Assembly (NCBI GenBank): GCA_020722245.1
Contig: DYLE01000040.1
Location: 1-14,680, forward strand
Direction of reading: 5' to 3'
DNA: 14,680 nt
Origin: Desulfonema limicola
GTDB taxonomy: Bacteria; Desulfobacterota; Desulfobacteria; Desulfobacterales; Desulfosalsimonadaceae
This document shows positions 6,499 through 14,131 of the stretch, one piece after another (position 1 is the stretch's first letter; each line of letters begins with the position of its first letter). The notes below the pieces were generated by a model, which did not search any database, was not told the DNA's origin, and saw only the letters and a program-made list of their open reading frames with translations. The translations under genes were made by a program, and so were the position numbers.

Positions 6499-8331
6499 TC
6501 AAATGATTCCGTAAAGACACCCCCCTTTTTTTCCCATTTCATCCACACGGGCCCTTACCTTTTTATCCTCAAACAACACAGGCGCATGATGGGGCTTTAA
6601 CCGCGCATCAATGATCAGGGGGTTTTCGCACCCCCAGTGCTTGTGATCCACACGGCTGTTCACCCCATAAACATCATGGGAAGGGTTGGAGCGGGTAAAG
6701 GCCACCCAGAGCAGGTTGCTTAGGTTTTTACCCGTAAATTCAGCGTCATCGGCCACGATCACCAGCGGAATCGCTTCTTTGGACGGCAGGGTCGCCAGAG
6801 AATCGGACAGACTTTTCATCTCAACCCCGGCGGTGTTTTCATCCTGAAACCTTTGCGCCTGGATAACCAACACCCCCGGCATGGCCAGCACTGGAGAGAC
6901 AAACCCTTTGGGCAGGGTGATGCCATCTGGTATTTCTGTTTGAAGGGTTCGTTTTTCAGGCCCAGCCGCCGCGATGATCAGCTTGGAGCCCTGATTGAAA
7001 CCGGTGCCTGAATAATCCAGGGTGTCGATGGTGGTTTCGGTCTGGAAGTGAAGGTCAGACCGCCAGTCCACCCGTTTAAGGATATGGGTTAAAAACGCCT
7101 TCACGTCGTTGATATCCAGGTGCGGGTCGTCCTCCCGGGCAGCGATCAGCAGGTACTTGGCAAGGGCGCAGGGGCCGAATCCCAGGAGAGCGTTGGCGAC
7201 CTTGAGCATCTCCCGGGGCCGACGCTGCTGGTAAGGAAGGTATCTTTCCCGGCTGATGGCCAGCAGCAGGGGGTGAACCCCGGCCGCGTCCACGGCATGA
7301 ATAGCCTCGAGACCAGGGACAGACCGCGGGATCATGGGGCCGGTGATCTCGTGGATCAGCCTGCCGAAGATGGTGTCCTCCTGGGGCGGCCGGCCCACCA
7401 CGGTAAACGGCCAGATCGCGTGGGGGCGGTGATACACGGTTTCCACATGCAGGTAGGGAAAGGGATGGACGAGGCTGTAATACCCCAGGTGATCCCCAAA
7501 GGGGCCTTCAGGCTTGGTTTCTCCGGGCATGACCGTTCCGGTGATGCAGAAATCCGCGTCCGACGAAAGGACAAACCCGTTTTTTTTCGTATAGCGGAAC
7601 CGCCGGCCGGCCAGCCCGCCGGCAAAGCTCACCTCGGGCATCCCTTCGGGAAGCGGCATGATTGCGGCAAAGCTGTGGGCCGGAGGCCCGCCCACAAAGA
7701 TGCTGACTTTGAGCGGCCGGTTCATTTCCAGGGCGGCCGCATGGTGAATGCCGATATCCCGTCGAATCTGGTAATGCAGCCCGATTTCCTCGTTTTGACG
7801 GTAGGCGTTGCCTGAAAGCTGGATCCGGTACATGCCCAGGTTTGAGCGCAGGATGCCGGGACAGCGCGGGTCTTCGGTATAGACCTGGGGCAGAAGGATA
7901 AACGGCCCGCCGTCATCCGGCCAGCACTGGATCTGAGGAAGCTGATCGATCCGGGTGGTGTGCATCAGGACCGGGCAGGCGGCCTGTTTTTTCGGAAGCA
8001 TGTGCCAGAGGGTTAAAGGAACCCCGGCGTATTTAAACGGCGCTTTAAAAAATGAAACGGGATCGGCCTTCAGTTCGATCAGACGGCAAACCCGTTTCAA
8101 AGCCCCCCTGAATATAAACCGGGCCCGTTCCAGGGTGCCGAAAATGTTGGAGGCCGCGGGAAACGGGCTCCCCTTGACCCGTTCATAGAGGATCGCCGGC
8201 CCTTGTGCCTCATGCACCTGCCGGTGGATCTGCGCCATCTCCAGAAAGGGATCCACCGGCTGGGCGATTCGGACCAGCTGCCCGTGTTTTTCAAGGTCGA
8301 TCAGAAGGTTTTGGGTGGATGTGTAAATCAT
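6499..8331 (-). CDS. UbiD-family (prenylated-FMN) decarboxylase
   Basis: A 610-residue enzyme of the UbiD family, which carries out reversible non-oxidative decarboxylation of aromatic or alpha,beta-unsaturated acids using prenylated FMN. Family landmarks are SNLGMYRIQL (163-172, with the conserved Asn and active-site Arg169), GLHYQIRRDIGIHH (184-197), and PEGPFGDHLGYYS (274-286), whose Glu275 and Asp280 would complete the E-R-E/D catalytic set. It is longer than E. coli UbiD (about 500 residues) but matches the roughly 600-residue subgroup often annotated as menaquinone-biosynthesis (futalosine-pathway) decarboxylase. That assignment is plausible in an organism using menaquinone but not proven. 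Its ATG overlaps the stop of the upstream split-barrel protein (ATGA), so translation is coupled. No UbiX (prenyltransferase) gene is in the window. Confidence 0.87.
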   Translation of the reverse strand: MIYTSTQNLLIDLEKHGQLVRIAQPVDPFLEMAQIHRQVHEAQGPAILYERVKGSPFPAASNIFGTLERARFIFRGALKRVCRLIELKADPVSFFKAPFKYAGVPLTLWHMLPKKQAACPVLMHTTRIDQLPQIQCWPDDGGPFILLPQVYTEDPRCPGILRSNLGMYRIQLSGNAYRQNEEIGLHYQIRRDIGIHHAAALEMNRPLKVSIFVGGPPAHSFAAIMPLPEGMPEVSFAGGLAGRRFRYTKKNGFVLSSDADFCITGTVMPGETKPEGPFGDHLGYYSLVHPFPYLHVETVYHRPHAIWPFTVVGRPPQEDTIFGRLIHEITGPMIPRSVPGLEAIHAVDAAGVHPLLLAISRERYLPYQQRRPREMLKVANALLGFGPCALAKYLLIAAREDDPHLDINDVKAFLTHILKRVDWRSDLHFQTETTIDTLDYSGTGFNQGSKLIIAAAGPEKRTLQTEIPDGITLPKGFVSPVLAMPGVLVIQAQRFQDENTAGVEMKSLSDSLATLPSKEAIPLVIVADDAEFTGKNLSNLLWVAFTRSNPSHDVYGVNSRVDHKHWGCENPLIIDARLKPHHAPVLFEDKKVRARVDEMGKKGGCLYGII

Positions 8332-8864
8332 GGAAACAAGGCCTTTCGCCGGACCTGTCGTCTGAACCCGAATTGAAAGGAATTGTCCGTATAGTAGATC
8401 CGCCTCGGCACAAAGCAGTAAAGGCCGGCATGGAAGAGACGCTGGAAACCGGCAAGGTCGGGTTTGAGGGCGGCCTTAAAAAAGGCGCGGATAAAGGGAA
8501 ACTTTCTGACATAGGCGGACACCGCGGCTGCGGCCTCCATCCCTGCGGGCACAGGCCGGATTACACCGCTCATCTGAAGCCCGCGCAGGTTTTCCCAATC
8601 GGTGCTCTCCTCATACACCGCGCATGCGGCATTCCCGGAGGCTATGGCGTCTTGAATATGCCGGGACTGGGGATTGGAGAAAAAATAAAGTCCTCTGCCG
8701 GTGCCGGCGTAATAGACCGGAGCAGCCCAGGGATCGCCGTCAAAGGTTGTGGCAAGGGTCATGCTGGGCCGGATACGGATCAGCCGGGCTGCTTTTTTTG
8801 CAATCGCCTCTTCTTTTATGTCCTGCTTCATTTTATTGAATGCCGCATTCATGAGGCTTAACAC
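8328..8864 (-). CDS. Split-barrel flavoprotein, pyridoxamine 5'-phosphate oxidase-like (YhbP/UPF0306-like)
   Basis: A 178-residue protein with the PNPOx-like split-barrel pattern: a hydrophobic first strand (MTLATT, 35-40), a strand-turn-strand with PWAAPVYYAG (45-54), GLYFFSN (58-64), and SRHIQDAIASGNAACAVYE (67-85). The C-terminal YYTDNSFQFGFRRQV (157-171) resembles the ending of YhbP/UPF0306 proteins. Such proteins bind FMN or a related flavin, but their reaction is usually unknown. The GTG at 8862-8864 is the furthest start; an ATG four codons in (8850-8852) is equally possible, and neither has a strong ribosome-binding site. The ATGA overlap with UbiD makes the pair an operon. A link with flavin supply or reduction for UbiD is inference from the context. 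Confidence 0.75.
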   Translation of the reverse strand: MLSLMNAAFNKMKQDIKEEAIAKKAARLIRIRPSMTLATTFDGDPWAAPVYYAGTGRGLYFFSNPQSRHIQDAIASGNAACAVYEESTDWENLRGLQMSGVIRPVPAGMEAAAAVSAYVRKFPFIRAFFKAALKPDLAGFQRLFHAGLYCFVPRRIYYTDNSFQFGFRRQVRRKALFP

Positions 8865-9203
8865 AGAGGATCGGCGTAAATAGCTTAGATCATCACGTCA
8901 ATCCTGCTGCAGGTTCCTCAATGAAAAGAACGAAGAAAGAATATCAGGAAGATCCTTAAAGGTAAAGACATTACAAAAAAACAGATGAGCGCCGCCCCGA
9001 TCAAGGCTTCCACAAGGGTTGAAAACACAATTCAATTCACTGCTTGTTTTCAAAAAACAGTTGTGTTAGGGAGACGAGACAGATTCTTGTCGGCTTTGGA
9101 AAGCCGACCTACGGTAACCGATGTTGATTTTTCATTTGTAATTGACCCCGATGACCGGTTATGAATCTCCAATTTAAAACACGGGGTACACGGCGACAAA
9201 ACA
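8865..9203. other. Divergent intergenic region with two hairpin elements
   Basis: This 339-bp gap separates the minus-strand flavoprotein gene from the plus-strand hydrolase and should hold both promoters; no clear -35/-10 pair stood out. At 9019-9053, TTGAAAAC pairs with GTTTTCAA, while the overlapping AACACAA (9024-9030) can instead pair with TTGTGTT (9061-9067), so two alternative stems exist. A second, tight hairpin is listed at 9089-9108. A 59-codon frame at 8985-9164 lacks a ribosome-binding site and was not accepted as a gene. Confidence 0.5.
9089..9108. repeat. REP-like hairpin (GTCGGCTTT / AAAGCCGAC)
   Basis: Two perfect 9-bp arms are separated by GG and followed by CTACG. The 'GTCGGCTTT..AAAGCCGACCTACG' pattern looks like small repetitive extragenic palindromes found in many bacterial genomes. 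Only this copy is visible here, so repetition is an assumption. Confidence 0.45.
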
Positions 9204-10175
9204 ATGGAAGCGTTTCACCCCCCGGCCCTGCTTAAAAACAGGCATGTCCAGACGATTCTAAGCAGCACCCGCCTTCGTCGGGTTCTGGCCTTTCGGCGCG
9301 CTCAGGATATGCTCAACGCCTCCCGATCCCATATCCTGGACTGCGGCGAAAACGTAAGGCTGCAGGGGTATTACGCGGCGGCTAACCGCGGCGGATCCAG
9401 GCTTTGCATCCTGATTCATGGGTGGGAGGGAAGCGCGGATTCCTCTTACCTGGTTTCCGCCGCCGGATACCTTTGGAACAGGGGGTTTGACCTGTTCCGG
9501 TTGAACCTTCGGGATCACGGCCAAACCCATCACCTGAATCCGGGGATTTTTCACTCCTGCCGGATCAACGAGGTCGTGGGAGCGGTCAAACGGATTCAGG
9601 AGGTTTTCCCCCATGAGCGGCTGTTTCTGGGCGGGTTTTCCCTGGGCGGCAACTTCGCCCTGCGGGTGGCGGTGCGGGCGCCTGCAGCAGGCATCCGCTT
9701 AGACGGCGTGGTGGCGGTCTGTCCGGTTTTAAACCCGGAAAGCACCTTAACCGCCATGGAAACCGGGCCTGCCCTCTACCACGCCTATTTTATGAAAAAA
9801 TGGCGAAACTCCCTTAAAATCAAGCATCAGGCGTTCCCCCACTCGATAGACATCAAGGAGGTCTCCCGATACAAAAGTATTCGGGCCTTAACCGAGTATT
9901 TTGTCCATCAGCACACCGAGTTTCCGAACATCACCGCCTACCTCAACGGGTACGCCATTATCGGGGATATTTTAAAGGAACTGGAAATTCCGTCGCTCAT
10001 CATCTCCAGCCTGGATGATCCGGTGATTCCGGCAGAGGATTTAAAAAAACTGGCGACCCCCAAACCCCTTCGCATCGAAACCCCCGCCAACGGCGGCCAC
10101 TGCGGATTCCTTGAGGATTTTCGATTCACCAGCTGGGCAAACCGACGCATGGCCGAAGGATTCGCCGAATTTTAA
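9204..10175 (+). CDS. Alpha/beta-fold hydrolase, YheT family
   Basis: A 323-residue serine hydrolase of the YheT/ABHD1-3-type group, probably an esterase or lipase-like enzyme on an unknown acyl substrate. Landmarks are LLKNRHVQTIL (9-19, the family-specific opening), ILIHGWEGSADSSYL (69-83, oxyanion-hole region), LRDHG (102-106), the nucleophile elbow GFSLGGN (144-150, Ser146), SLDDPVIP (269-276, acid at Asp271 or Asp272) and GGHCGF (297-302, His299). There is no signal peptide or membrane helix, so it is probably cytoplasmic. The ATG at 9204 is preceded by a TAA in the same frame 30 bp upstream, but the ribosome-binding site is poor. It is the only confident plus-strand gene here and converges on the FAD-linked oxidase at 10209. 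Confidence 0.87.
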   Translation: MEAFHPPALLKNRHVQTILSSTRLRRVLAFRRAQDMLNASRSHILDCGENVRLQGYYAAANRGGSRLCILIHGWEGSADSSYLVSAAGYLWNRGFDLFRLNLRDHGQTHHLNPGIFHSCRINEVVGAVKRIQEVFPHERLFLGGFSLGGNFALRVAVRAPAAGIRLDGVVAVCPVLNPESTLTAMETGPALYHAYFMKKWRNSLKIKHQAFPHSIDIKEVSRYKSIRALTEYFVHQHTEFPNITAYLNGYAIIGDILKELEIPSLIISSLDDPVIPAEDLKKLATPKPLRIETPANGGHCGFLEDFRFTSWANRRMAEGFAEF

Positions 10176-10183
10176 AAAACCGC

Positions 10184-10210
10184 GTAGGTAAACCCGCGCC
10201 TGTTTTTTTT
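10184..10210. terminator. Short bidirectional terminator between convergent genes
   Basis: In the 33-bp gap, GCG-TA-GGT pairs with ACC-CGC with a two-base bulge, followed by eight T on the plus strand (10203-10210). Read on the minus strand the hairpin is followed by six T. The stem is short, so efficiency is uncertain. The T-run overlaps the last codon of the oxidase gene. Confidence 0.5.
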
Positions 10211-11906
10211 AAGGCGGATCCAGGCCGAGCTGTCCGCCGGGGTTCATGATGTTGTGGGGATCAAAGTGGTTTTTTAACACGCGCAGCACATCCATCTGCT
10301 CCCTCCCCAGGTGCGGTTCCATCAGCCGGCCAAACAGCTTTCCGATCCCGTGATGGTGGCTGATGGAGCCCCCGTTCTGAAGAATGGCGTCCAGCAGGCC
10401 GTCATGGAACCTTCTGTAATCCTGAAGGTCCTTCGCCCTGAGGATGAAAATAAAGTAGAGGTTGGTCCCCTGGGGGTAAAAATGCGAGGCATGGGTCATG
10501 CAGATGGTCTGGGGCCGCTTTTTAATATAGGCCCGGGCGCCCCGATGCAGCCGGTGCAGGTTGTCCCAGGTCACCCCGGATTCCACCGTATCGATGATCA
10601 GGCCGTAATCCTGAAGGTCCTCCCGCATGTACGGCTCCTTATAACGGGTTTTTTCCCACAGCCTGGTGGCATACCCGGTAAGGCTCATGGCGCGGTACTG
10701 TTTGCATATCCGGGTGATCTGCTCCTTGACGTGCCGGGCATACCCCTTTTCCCCTTCGGTGGTGCCGATGCACAGGCATCGCTCCATGGGCTTGAAGCCG
10801 CGCAGGTTCACCAGGCTGTCGATGGGGGTGCCGTGAATGCCGAAAAGCTTCATGCCCACCTCGGTCTCCTCCGGATCGGATATCCGATAGATCGCCGGAA
10901 ACCCGAACTCCCCCTGCATGATCTCCCGGCTGGCATCCACCGCCTCGTCCCAGGAATGAAACATGAAGGCGAACCGCTGGGTGTTTTCGGGCATGTACCG
11001 AAAAATCTTCATGGTCTGCTCCACCAGGACGCCGAAGGCCCCTTCGCTTCCCTTCATGATGTCGTTGACCTTGGGGCCGGTGGCGGTGGCCGGAAAATCC
11101 AGGGTTTTGAAGGATCCCGCAGGGGTGACGTACTCCTGGCTGAGGACCAGGTCATAGGCGTCCCCGTAATAGGTTGAGGCCTGGCCTGATCCCAGGGTGA
11201 GAACCCAGCCGCCCACGGAGGAGTATTCAAAGGACTGGGGAAAATGCCCGCCGGTGTAACGAAGATCCGTATCAAACCGCTCCGGCGCCTGGTTTAAGGC
11301 CTCTTCATAATCCCGGCCGAACATGCCGGGTTGCACCCGCGCGGTCTGATTGAACTCATTGATGGACAGCAGCCTGTTCATGTGGGTGGTCATCACCAGG
11401 GTCACGCCGGCCCTGGGAGTTTGCAGTCCGAAGGTCACGGAAGACCCCCCGCCGAACACATAGACCGGGATTTTCTGGGCGTTGCAGTAATCCACGATCC
11501 GCCGCACGTCCTTCTTGTCTCTCGGATGGATCACGATATCCGGCACGTGGCGGACGATGTTGTGCCTTAGGTCCATGGCCTCGTGGATGGTTTTGCCGTG
11601 GCTGTACTTCACCCGGCTGTAGTCGTCGGTGGCCACGTTTTTTTTGCCGACGATATCCATAAAGGCGCTGATCTGGCGCTCGGAGAGCGAAATCGCCTGT
11701 TTGACCTCGACCTTTTCGTTTCCCTCCAGCTGCGGTTTTTTAAAATCCGCGTCCGTCATGCCAAAGGTTTCTTTGATCATGGCGTACCAGGCGCTGCTGG
11801 GATGCTTAAACTCCGCGGGTCCCCCCCATTTAAAGATGGAACGATAAGAACCGGTTTTAGGCGGTTTCTCGGTCCAGGCAGGCTGAAAGCTGTTTTTTGC
11901 GGACAT
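10209..11906 (-). CDS. FAD-binding oxidase resembling alkyl-dihydroxyacetonephosphate synthase
   Basis: A 565-residue flavoprotein of the PCMH/VAO family. The FAD-binding half has the classical VFGGGSSVTFG (150-160), then VQPGMFGRDYEEAL (191-204), YTGGHFPQSFEYSSVGGW (217-234) and MKGSEGAFGV (284-293). The substrate half ends in GGSISHHHGIGK (512-523), the triple-histidine motif typical of alkyl-DHAP synthases, and NIMNPGG (552-558). Alkyl-DHAP synthase swaps the acyl chain of acyl-DHAP for a fatty alcohol, making the first ether bond of ether lipids. Some sulfate reducers contain alkyl ether lipids, so the role is plausible. Related FAD oxidases of 2-hydroxy acids (GlcD-like) are the main alternative, although the HHH motif argues against them. 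The N-terminal 70 residues, with GSYRSIFKWGGP (19-30), also match the synthase type. A GGGAGAGG site precedes the ATG. Confidence 0.78.
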   Translation of the reverse strand: MSAKNSFQPAWTEKPPKTGSYRSIFKWGGPAEFKHPSSAWYAMIKETFGMTDADFKKPQLEGNEKVEVKQAISLSERQISAFMDIVGKKNVATDDYSRVKYSHGKTIHEAMDLRHNIVRHVPDIVIHPRDKKDVRRIVDYCNAQKIPVYVFGGGSSVTFGLQTPRAGVTLVMTTHMNRLLSINEFNQTARVQPGMFGRDYEEALNQAPERFDTDLRYTGGHFPQSFEYSSVGGWVLTLGSGQASTYYGDAYDLVLSQEYVTPAGSFKTLDFPATATGPKVNDIMKGSEGAFGVLVEQTMKIFRYMPENTQRFAFMFHSWDEAVDASREIMQGEFGFPAIYRISDPEETEVGMKLFGIHGTPIDSLVNLRGFKPMERCLCIGTTEGEKGYARHVKEQITRICKQYRAMSLTGYATRLWEKTRYKEPYMREDLQDYGLIIDTVESGVTWDNLHRLHRGARAYIKKRPQTICMTHASHFYPQGTNLYFIFILRAKDLQDYRRFHDGLLDAILQNGGSISHHHGIGKLFGRLMEPHLGREQMDVLRVLKNHFDPHNIMNPGGQLGLDPP

Positions 11907-12035
11907 GGCCTCTCCCTTTTCAGCATTAAAAAGTGAAATTATTTTTCAAATAAAGCATACCGAAGCGGGGGAAAAATGTAAAACAAATTAAAAGAGAAAG
12001 GATTAAAATGGAGGGATCCGGCGAGAAGAATAAAC

Positions 12036-12074
12036 CAGGAAAGCCGTGGGTCTTTGAGCCCTCCGGCTTTCCTG
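12036..12074. repeat. Perfect 11-bp hairpin bracketed by short direct repeats
   Basis: CAGGAAAGCCG (12036-12046) pairs with CGGCTTTCCTG (12064-12074) around a 17-base loop. AAGAATAAAC occurs directly before the left arm (12026-12035) and again after the right arm (12077-12086). It sits between the oxidase promoter region and the hairpin repeat behind glnA. The remainder of 11907-12025 is AT-rich and should hold the oxidase promoter, but no clear boxes stood out. Confidence 0.55.
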
Positions 12075-12075
12075 A

Positions 12076-12231
12076 AAAGAATAAACAAATTAACCACAGA
12101 GATCCGAAAGGTCACAAAGAAAAAATTTTTCATTTTTCTTCTCCGTGACCTCTGTGGTAAAAATATTTAAAAAAAAACCGATAAGTTAGTTACTGTAAAA
12201 ATACTGCAGAGCGGAATAACTTGCTTTTTAC
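12076..12231. repeat. Dispersed hairpin repeat, copy 2
   Basis: This is the second copy of the element at 1588-1728. ACCACAGAG (12093-12101) pairs with CTCTGTGGT (12150-12158), and GGTCAC (12110-12115) with GTGACC (12145-12150, sharing one base). The conserved tail has ACCGATAAG at 12177-12185 and GCTTTTTA at 12223-12230. It ends about 15 bp beyond the glnA stop codon, in the same orientation relative to the neighbouring gene as copy 1. It may act as the 3' end signal of the nitrogen cluster; that is inference. Confidence 0.75.
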
Positions 12232-12245
12232 AAAAGCATCAAATT

Positions 12246-13658
12246 CTAGATATCAAAATAAAGCATGAATTCATGGGGGTGCGGCCGAAGCTTCACGGCG
12301 TTGACCTCATTTTTGGTTTTATACTCGATCCACATGTCGATCACATCGGGGGTGAACACGTCCCCCTTGAGCAGAAACCCGTGGTCCTCGTTCAATGCGG
12401 CCAGGGCTTCCTCCAGCGAGCCGGGGGCCGAGGGAATCTCCGCCAGCTCTTCCGGCGGCAGGTTATAGATGTTTTTGTCCAAGGGATCGCCCGGGTCGAT
12501 CCTGTTCTCAATCCCGTCGAGTATCGCCATGAGCACCGCGGAAAACGCGAGATAGCCGTTGCAGGACGGATCCGGGGTTCGAAACTCCAGCCGTTTGGCC
12601 TTTGGAGACGGCGAATACATCGGTATGCGAATCGCGGCGCTTCGGTTCCGGCTGGAATAGGCCAGGTTGACCGGGGCTTCAAAACCGGGCACCAGACGTT
12701 TGTAGGAATTCGTGGTGGGGTTGGTGAAGGCGCAAATCGCCTTGCAGTGTTTGAGAATTCCGCCGATGCCGTACAGGGCTTCCTGGGACACTCCGGCGTA
12801 CTTATCCCCGGCAAACAGCGGCTGGCCTTTTTTCCAGATGCTGATATGGATATGCATGCCGGTTCCGTTATCCTCGAAAAGCGGTTTGGGCATGAAGGTC
12901 ACGGTATGGCCGTGGCGGTAGGCCACATTCTTCAGCACGTATTTAAACCAGACCAGCTGATCCCCCATCATCAGCAGGGGTTTGAAGCGCATATCGATTT
13001 CCCCCTGGCCGGCGGTGGCCACCTCGTGGTGCTGGCATTCCACCTCGATGCCGAGTTTCTGGAGCGTCAGCATCATCTCCGATCGCATGTCCTGAAACTT
13101 GTCCATGGGCGGCACCGGAAAATACCCCTCCTTGTGCCTCGGTTTATACCCCAGGTTCGGCAGTTCCTCCCGGCCGCTGTTCCAGATCCCTTCTTCGGAA
13201 TCCACCATATAAAACGCATGGTTTCTGCCGGATTCAAACCGGATGTCGTCGAAGATAAAAAACTCCGCCTCCGGCCCGAAATAGGCCGTATCCCCGATCC
13301 CGGTCTGCTTGAGATAAGCCTCGGCCTTCTGCGCGATGTTGCGCGGATCACGGGTATAGGCCTCCCGGGTGATGGGGTCTGCGATGTTCCCGATCAGCAC
13401 CAGGGTCGGCGCTTCGTAAAACGGGTCGATTTTCGCCGTTGACGCATCCGGGATCACCAGCATGTCGCTGGCGTGTATGGGCTGCCAGCCCCGAATGCTG
13501 GAGCCGTCAAACCCGAAACCGTCTTCAAAGCTGGAGGCTTCAAGCTCCGACACCGGTACGGAAAAATGCTGCCAGACCCCCGGAAAATCCATAAACCGAA
13601 TATCAACGACCTTGATGTCGTTTTCCTTGATCATTGTCATAACCTCTTTTGGGCCCAT
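12246..13658 (-). CDS. glnA: Glutamine synthetase, type I
   Basis: A 470-residue GSI subunit that makes glutamine from glutamate, ammonia and ATP and assembles as a dodecamer in the cytoplasm. The beta-grasp N-terminus includes FGFDGSSIRGW (48-58). Catalytic-domain landmarks are FGPEAEFFIFD (127-137, metal-binding Glu), HHEVATAGQGEIDMRF (210-225), NGTGMHIHIS (264-273, ammonia/ATP region), RLVPGFEAPVNLAYSSRNRS (321-340) and RLEFRTPDPSCNGYLAFSA (356-374). IYNLPPEE (397-404) holds Tyr398 at the place of the adenylylated tyrosine of GSI-beta enzymes, so control by an adenylyltransferase is likely. The length matches GSI-beta. AAGGAGG precedes the ATG. It follows the PII gene by 63 bp and is the last gene of the nitrogen cluster. 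Confidence 0.97.
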   Translation of the reverse strand: MGPKEVMTMIKENDIKVVDIRFMDFPGVWQHFSVPVSELEASSFEDGFGFDGSSIRGWQPIHASDMLVIPDASTAKIDPFYEAPTLVLIGNIADPITREAYTRDPRNIAQKAEAYLKQTGIGDTAYFGPEAEFFIFDDIRFESGRNHAFYMVDSEEGIWNSGREELPNLGYKPRHKEGYFPVPPMDKFQDMRSEMMLTLQKLGIEVECQHHEVATAGQGEIDMRFKPLLMMGDQLVWFKYVLKNVAYRHGHTVTFMPKPLFEDNGTGMHIHISIWKKGQPLFAGDKYAGVSQEALYGIGGILKHCKAICAFTNPTTNSYKRLVPGFEAPVNLAYSSRNRSAAIRIPMYSPSPKAKRLEFRTPDPSCNGYLAFSAVLMAILDGIENRIDPGDPLDKNIYNLPPEELAEIPSAPGSLEEALAALNEDHGFLLKGDVFTPDVIDMWIEYKTKNEVNAVKLRPHPHEFMLYFDI

Positions 13659-13721
13659 CTTGCCTCCTTCTTTTTTTAAAATTTTTAAAAAAAATTGCGG
13701 TTAACCCTTATTCTTTTTCGC

Positions 13722-14060
13722 CTAAATCGCCTCTCTGCCGGTTTCTCCGGTGCGCACCCGCACGGCCTGCTCCACCGGAAGCACAAAAATCTTTCCATCC
13801 CCAATCTTTCCGGTGTTGGCCGCCTTTCGAATGGCGGCGATCACCTCCTCCACCCGGTCCGCGGCCACCACCATTTCGATTTTGAGCTTGGGGATGAAAT
13901 CCACCAGGTATTCCGCACCCCGGTAGATCTCCTTGTGCCCCTTTTGCCGCCCATACCCCTTGATCTCCATGACGCTCATCCCCTGCAACCCGATGTCGCT
14001 GAGCGCCGCCTTGACGTCGTCCAGCTTGAAGGGTTTGATAATCGCCTCGATTTTTTTCAT
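13722..14060 (-). CDS. Nitrogen regulatory PII protein (GlnB/GlnK family)
   Basis: A 112-residue trimeric signalling protein that binds ATP/ADP and 2-oxoglutarate and controls ammonium uptake and glutamine synthesis. The T-loop carries GYGRQKGHKEIYRGAEY (35-51), with Tyr51 at the uridylylation position. The B-loop is TGKIGDGKIFV (83-93), and the C-terminal RVRTGETG (101-108) closes the nucleotide pocket. Length is standard. A GAGGAGG site precedes the ATG. Lying between amtB (71 bp upstream) and glnA (63 bp downstream), it fits the GlnK role of plugging the AmtB channel at high nitrogen. GlnB and GlnK cannot be told apart by sequence alone, so no symbol is given. Confidence 0.95.
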   Translation of the reverse strand: MKKIEAIIKPFKLDDVKAALSDIGLQGMSVMEIKGYGRQKGHKEIYRGAEYLVDFIPKLKIEMVVAADRVEEVIAAIRKAANTGKIGDGKIFVLPVEQAVRVRTGETGREAI

Positions 14061-14131
14061 TGTATGCCTCCTCTTGCGTTAAAAAACATTCCGTATCCGA
14101 TCCCCGACGCTCCTTCTTATTTCACAGGCGA

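Noticed and set aside
8855..8890. Third copy of the hairpin repeat (TTAACACAGAGGATC)
   Set aside because: Only the first ~15 bases resemble the left arm; no matching right arm or ACCGATAAG tail follows.
8985..9164. Possible 59-residue plus-strand gene in the gap upstream of the YheT-like hydrolase
   Set aside because: No ribosome-binding site, no recognised motif, and it runs through the REP-like hairpin.
12273..13442. Long plus-strand open frame (389 codons) opposite glnA
   Set aside because: It mirrors the high-GC codon bias of glnA; the minus strand carries an unambiguous, complete glutamine synthetase.
13659..13721. Sigma-54 promoter in front of glnA
   Set aside because: The gap is AT-rich with a GGTTAACC palindrome, but no GG-N10-GC type -24/-12 pair was found.
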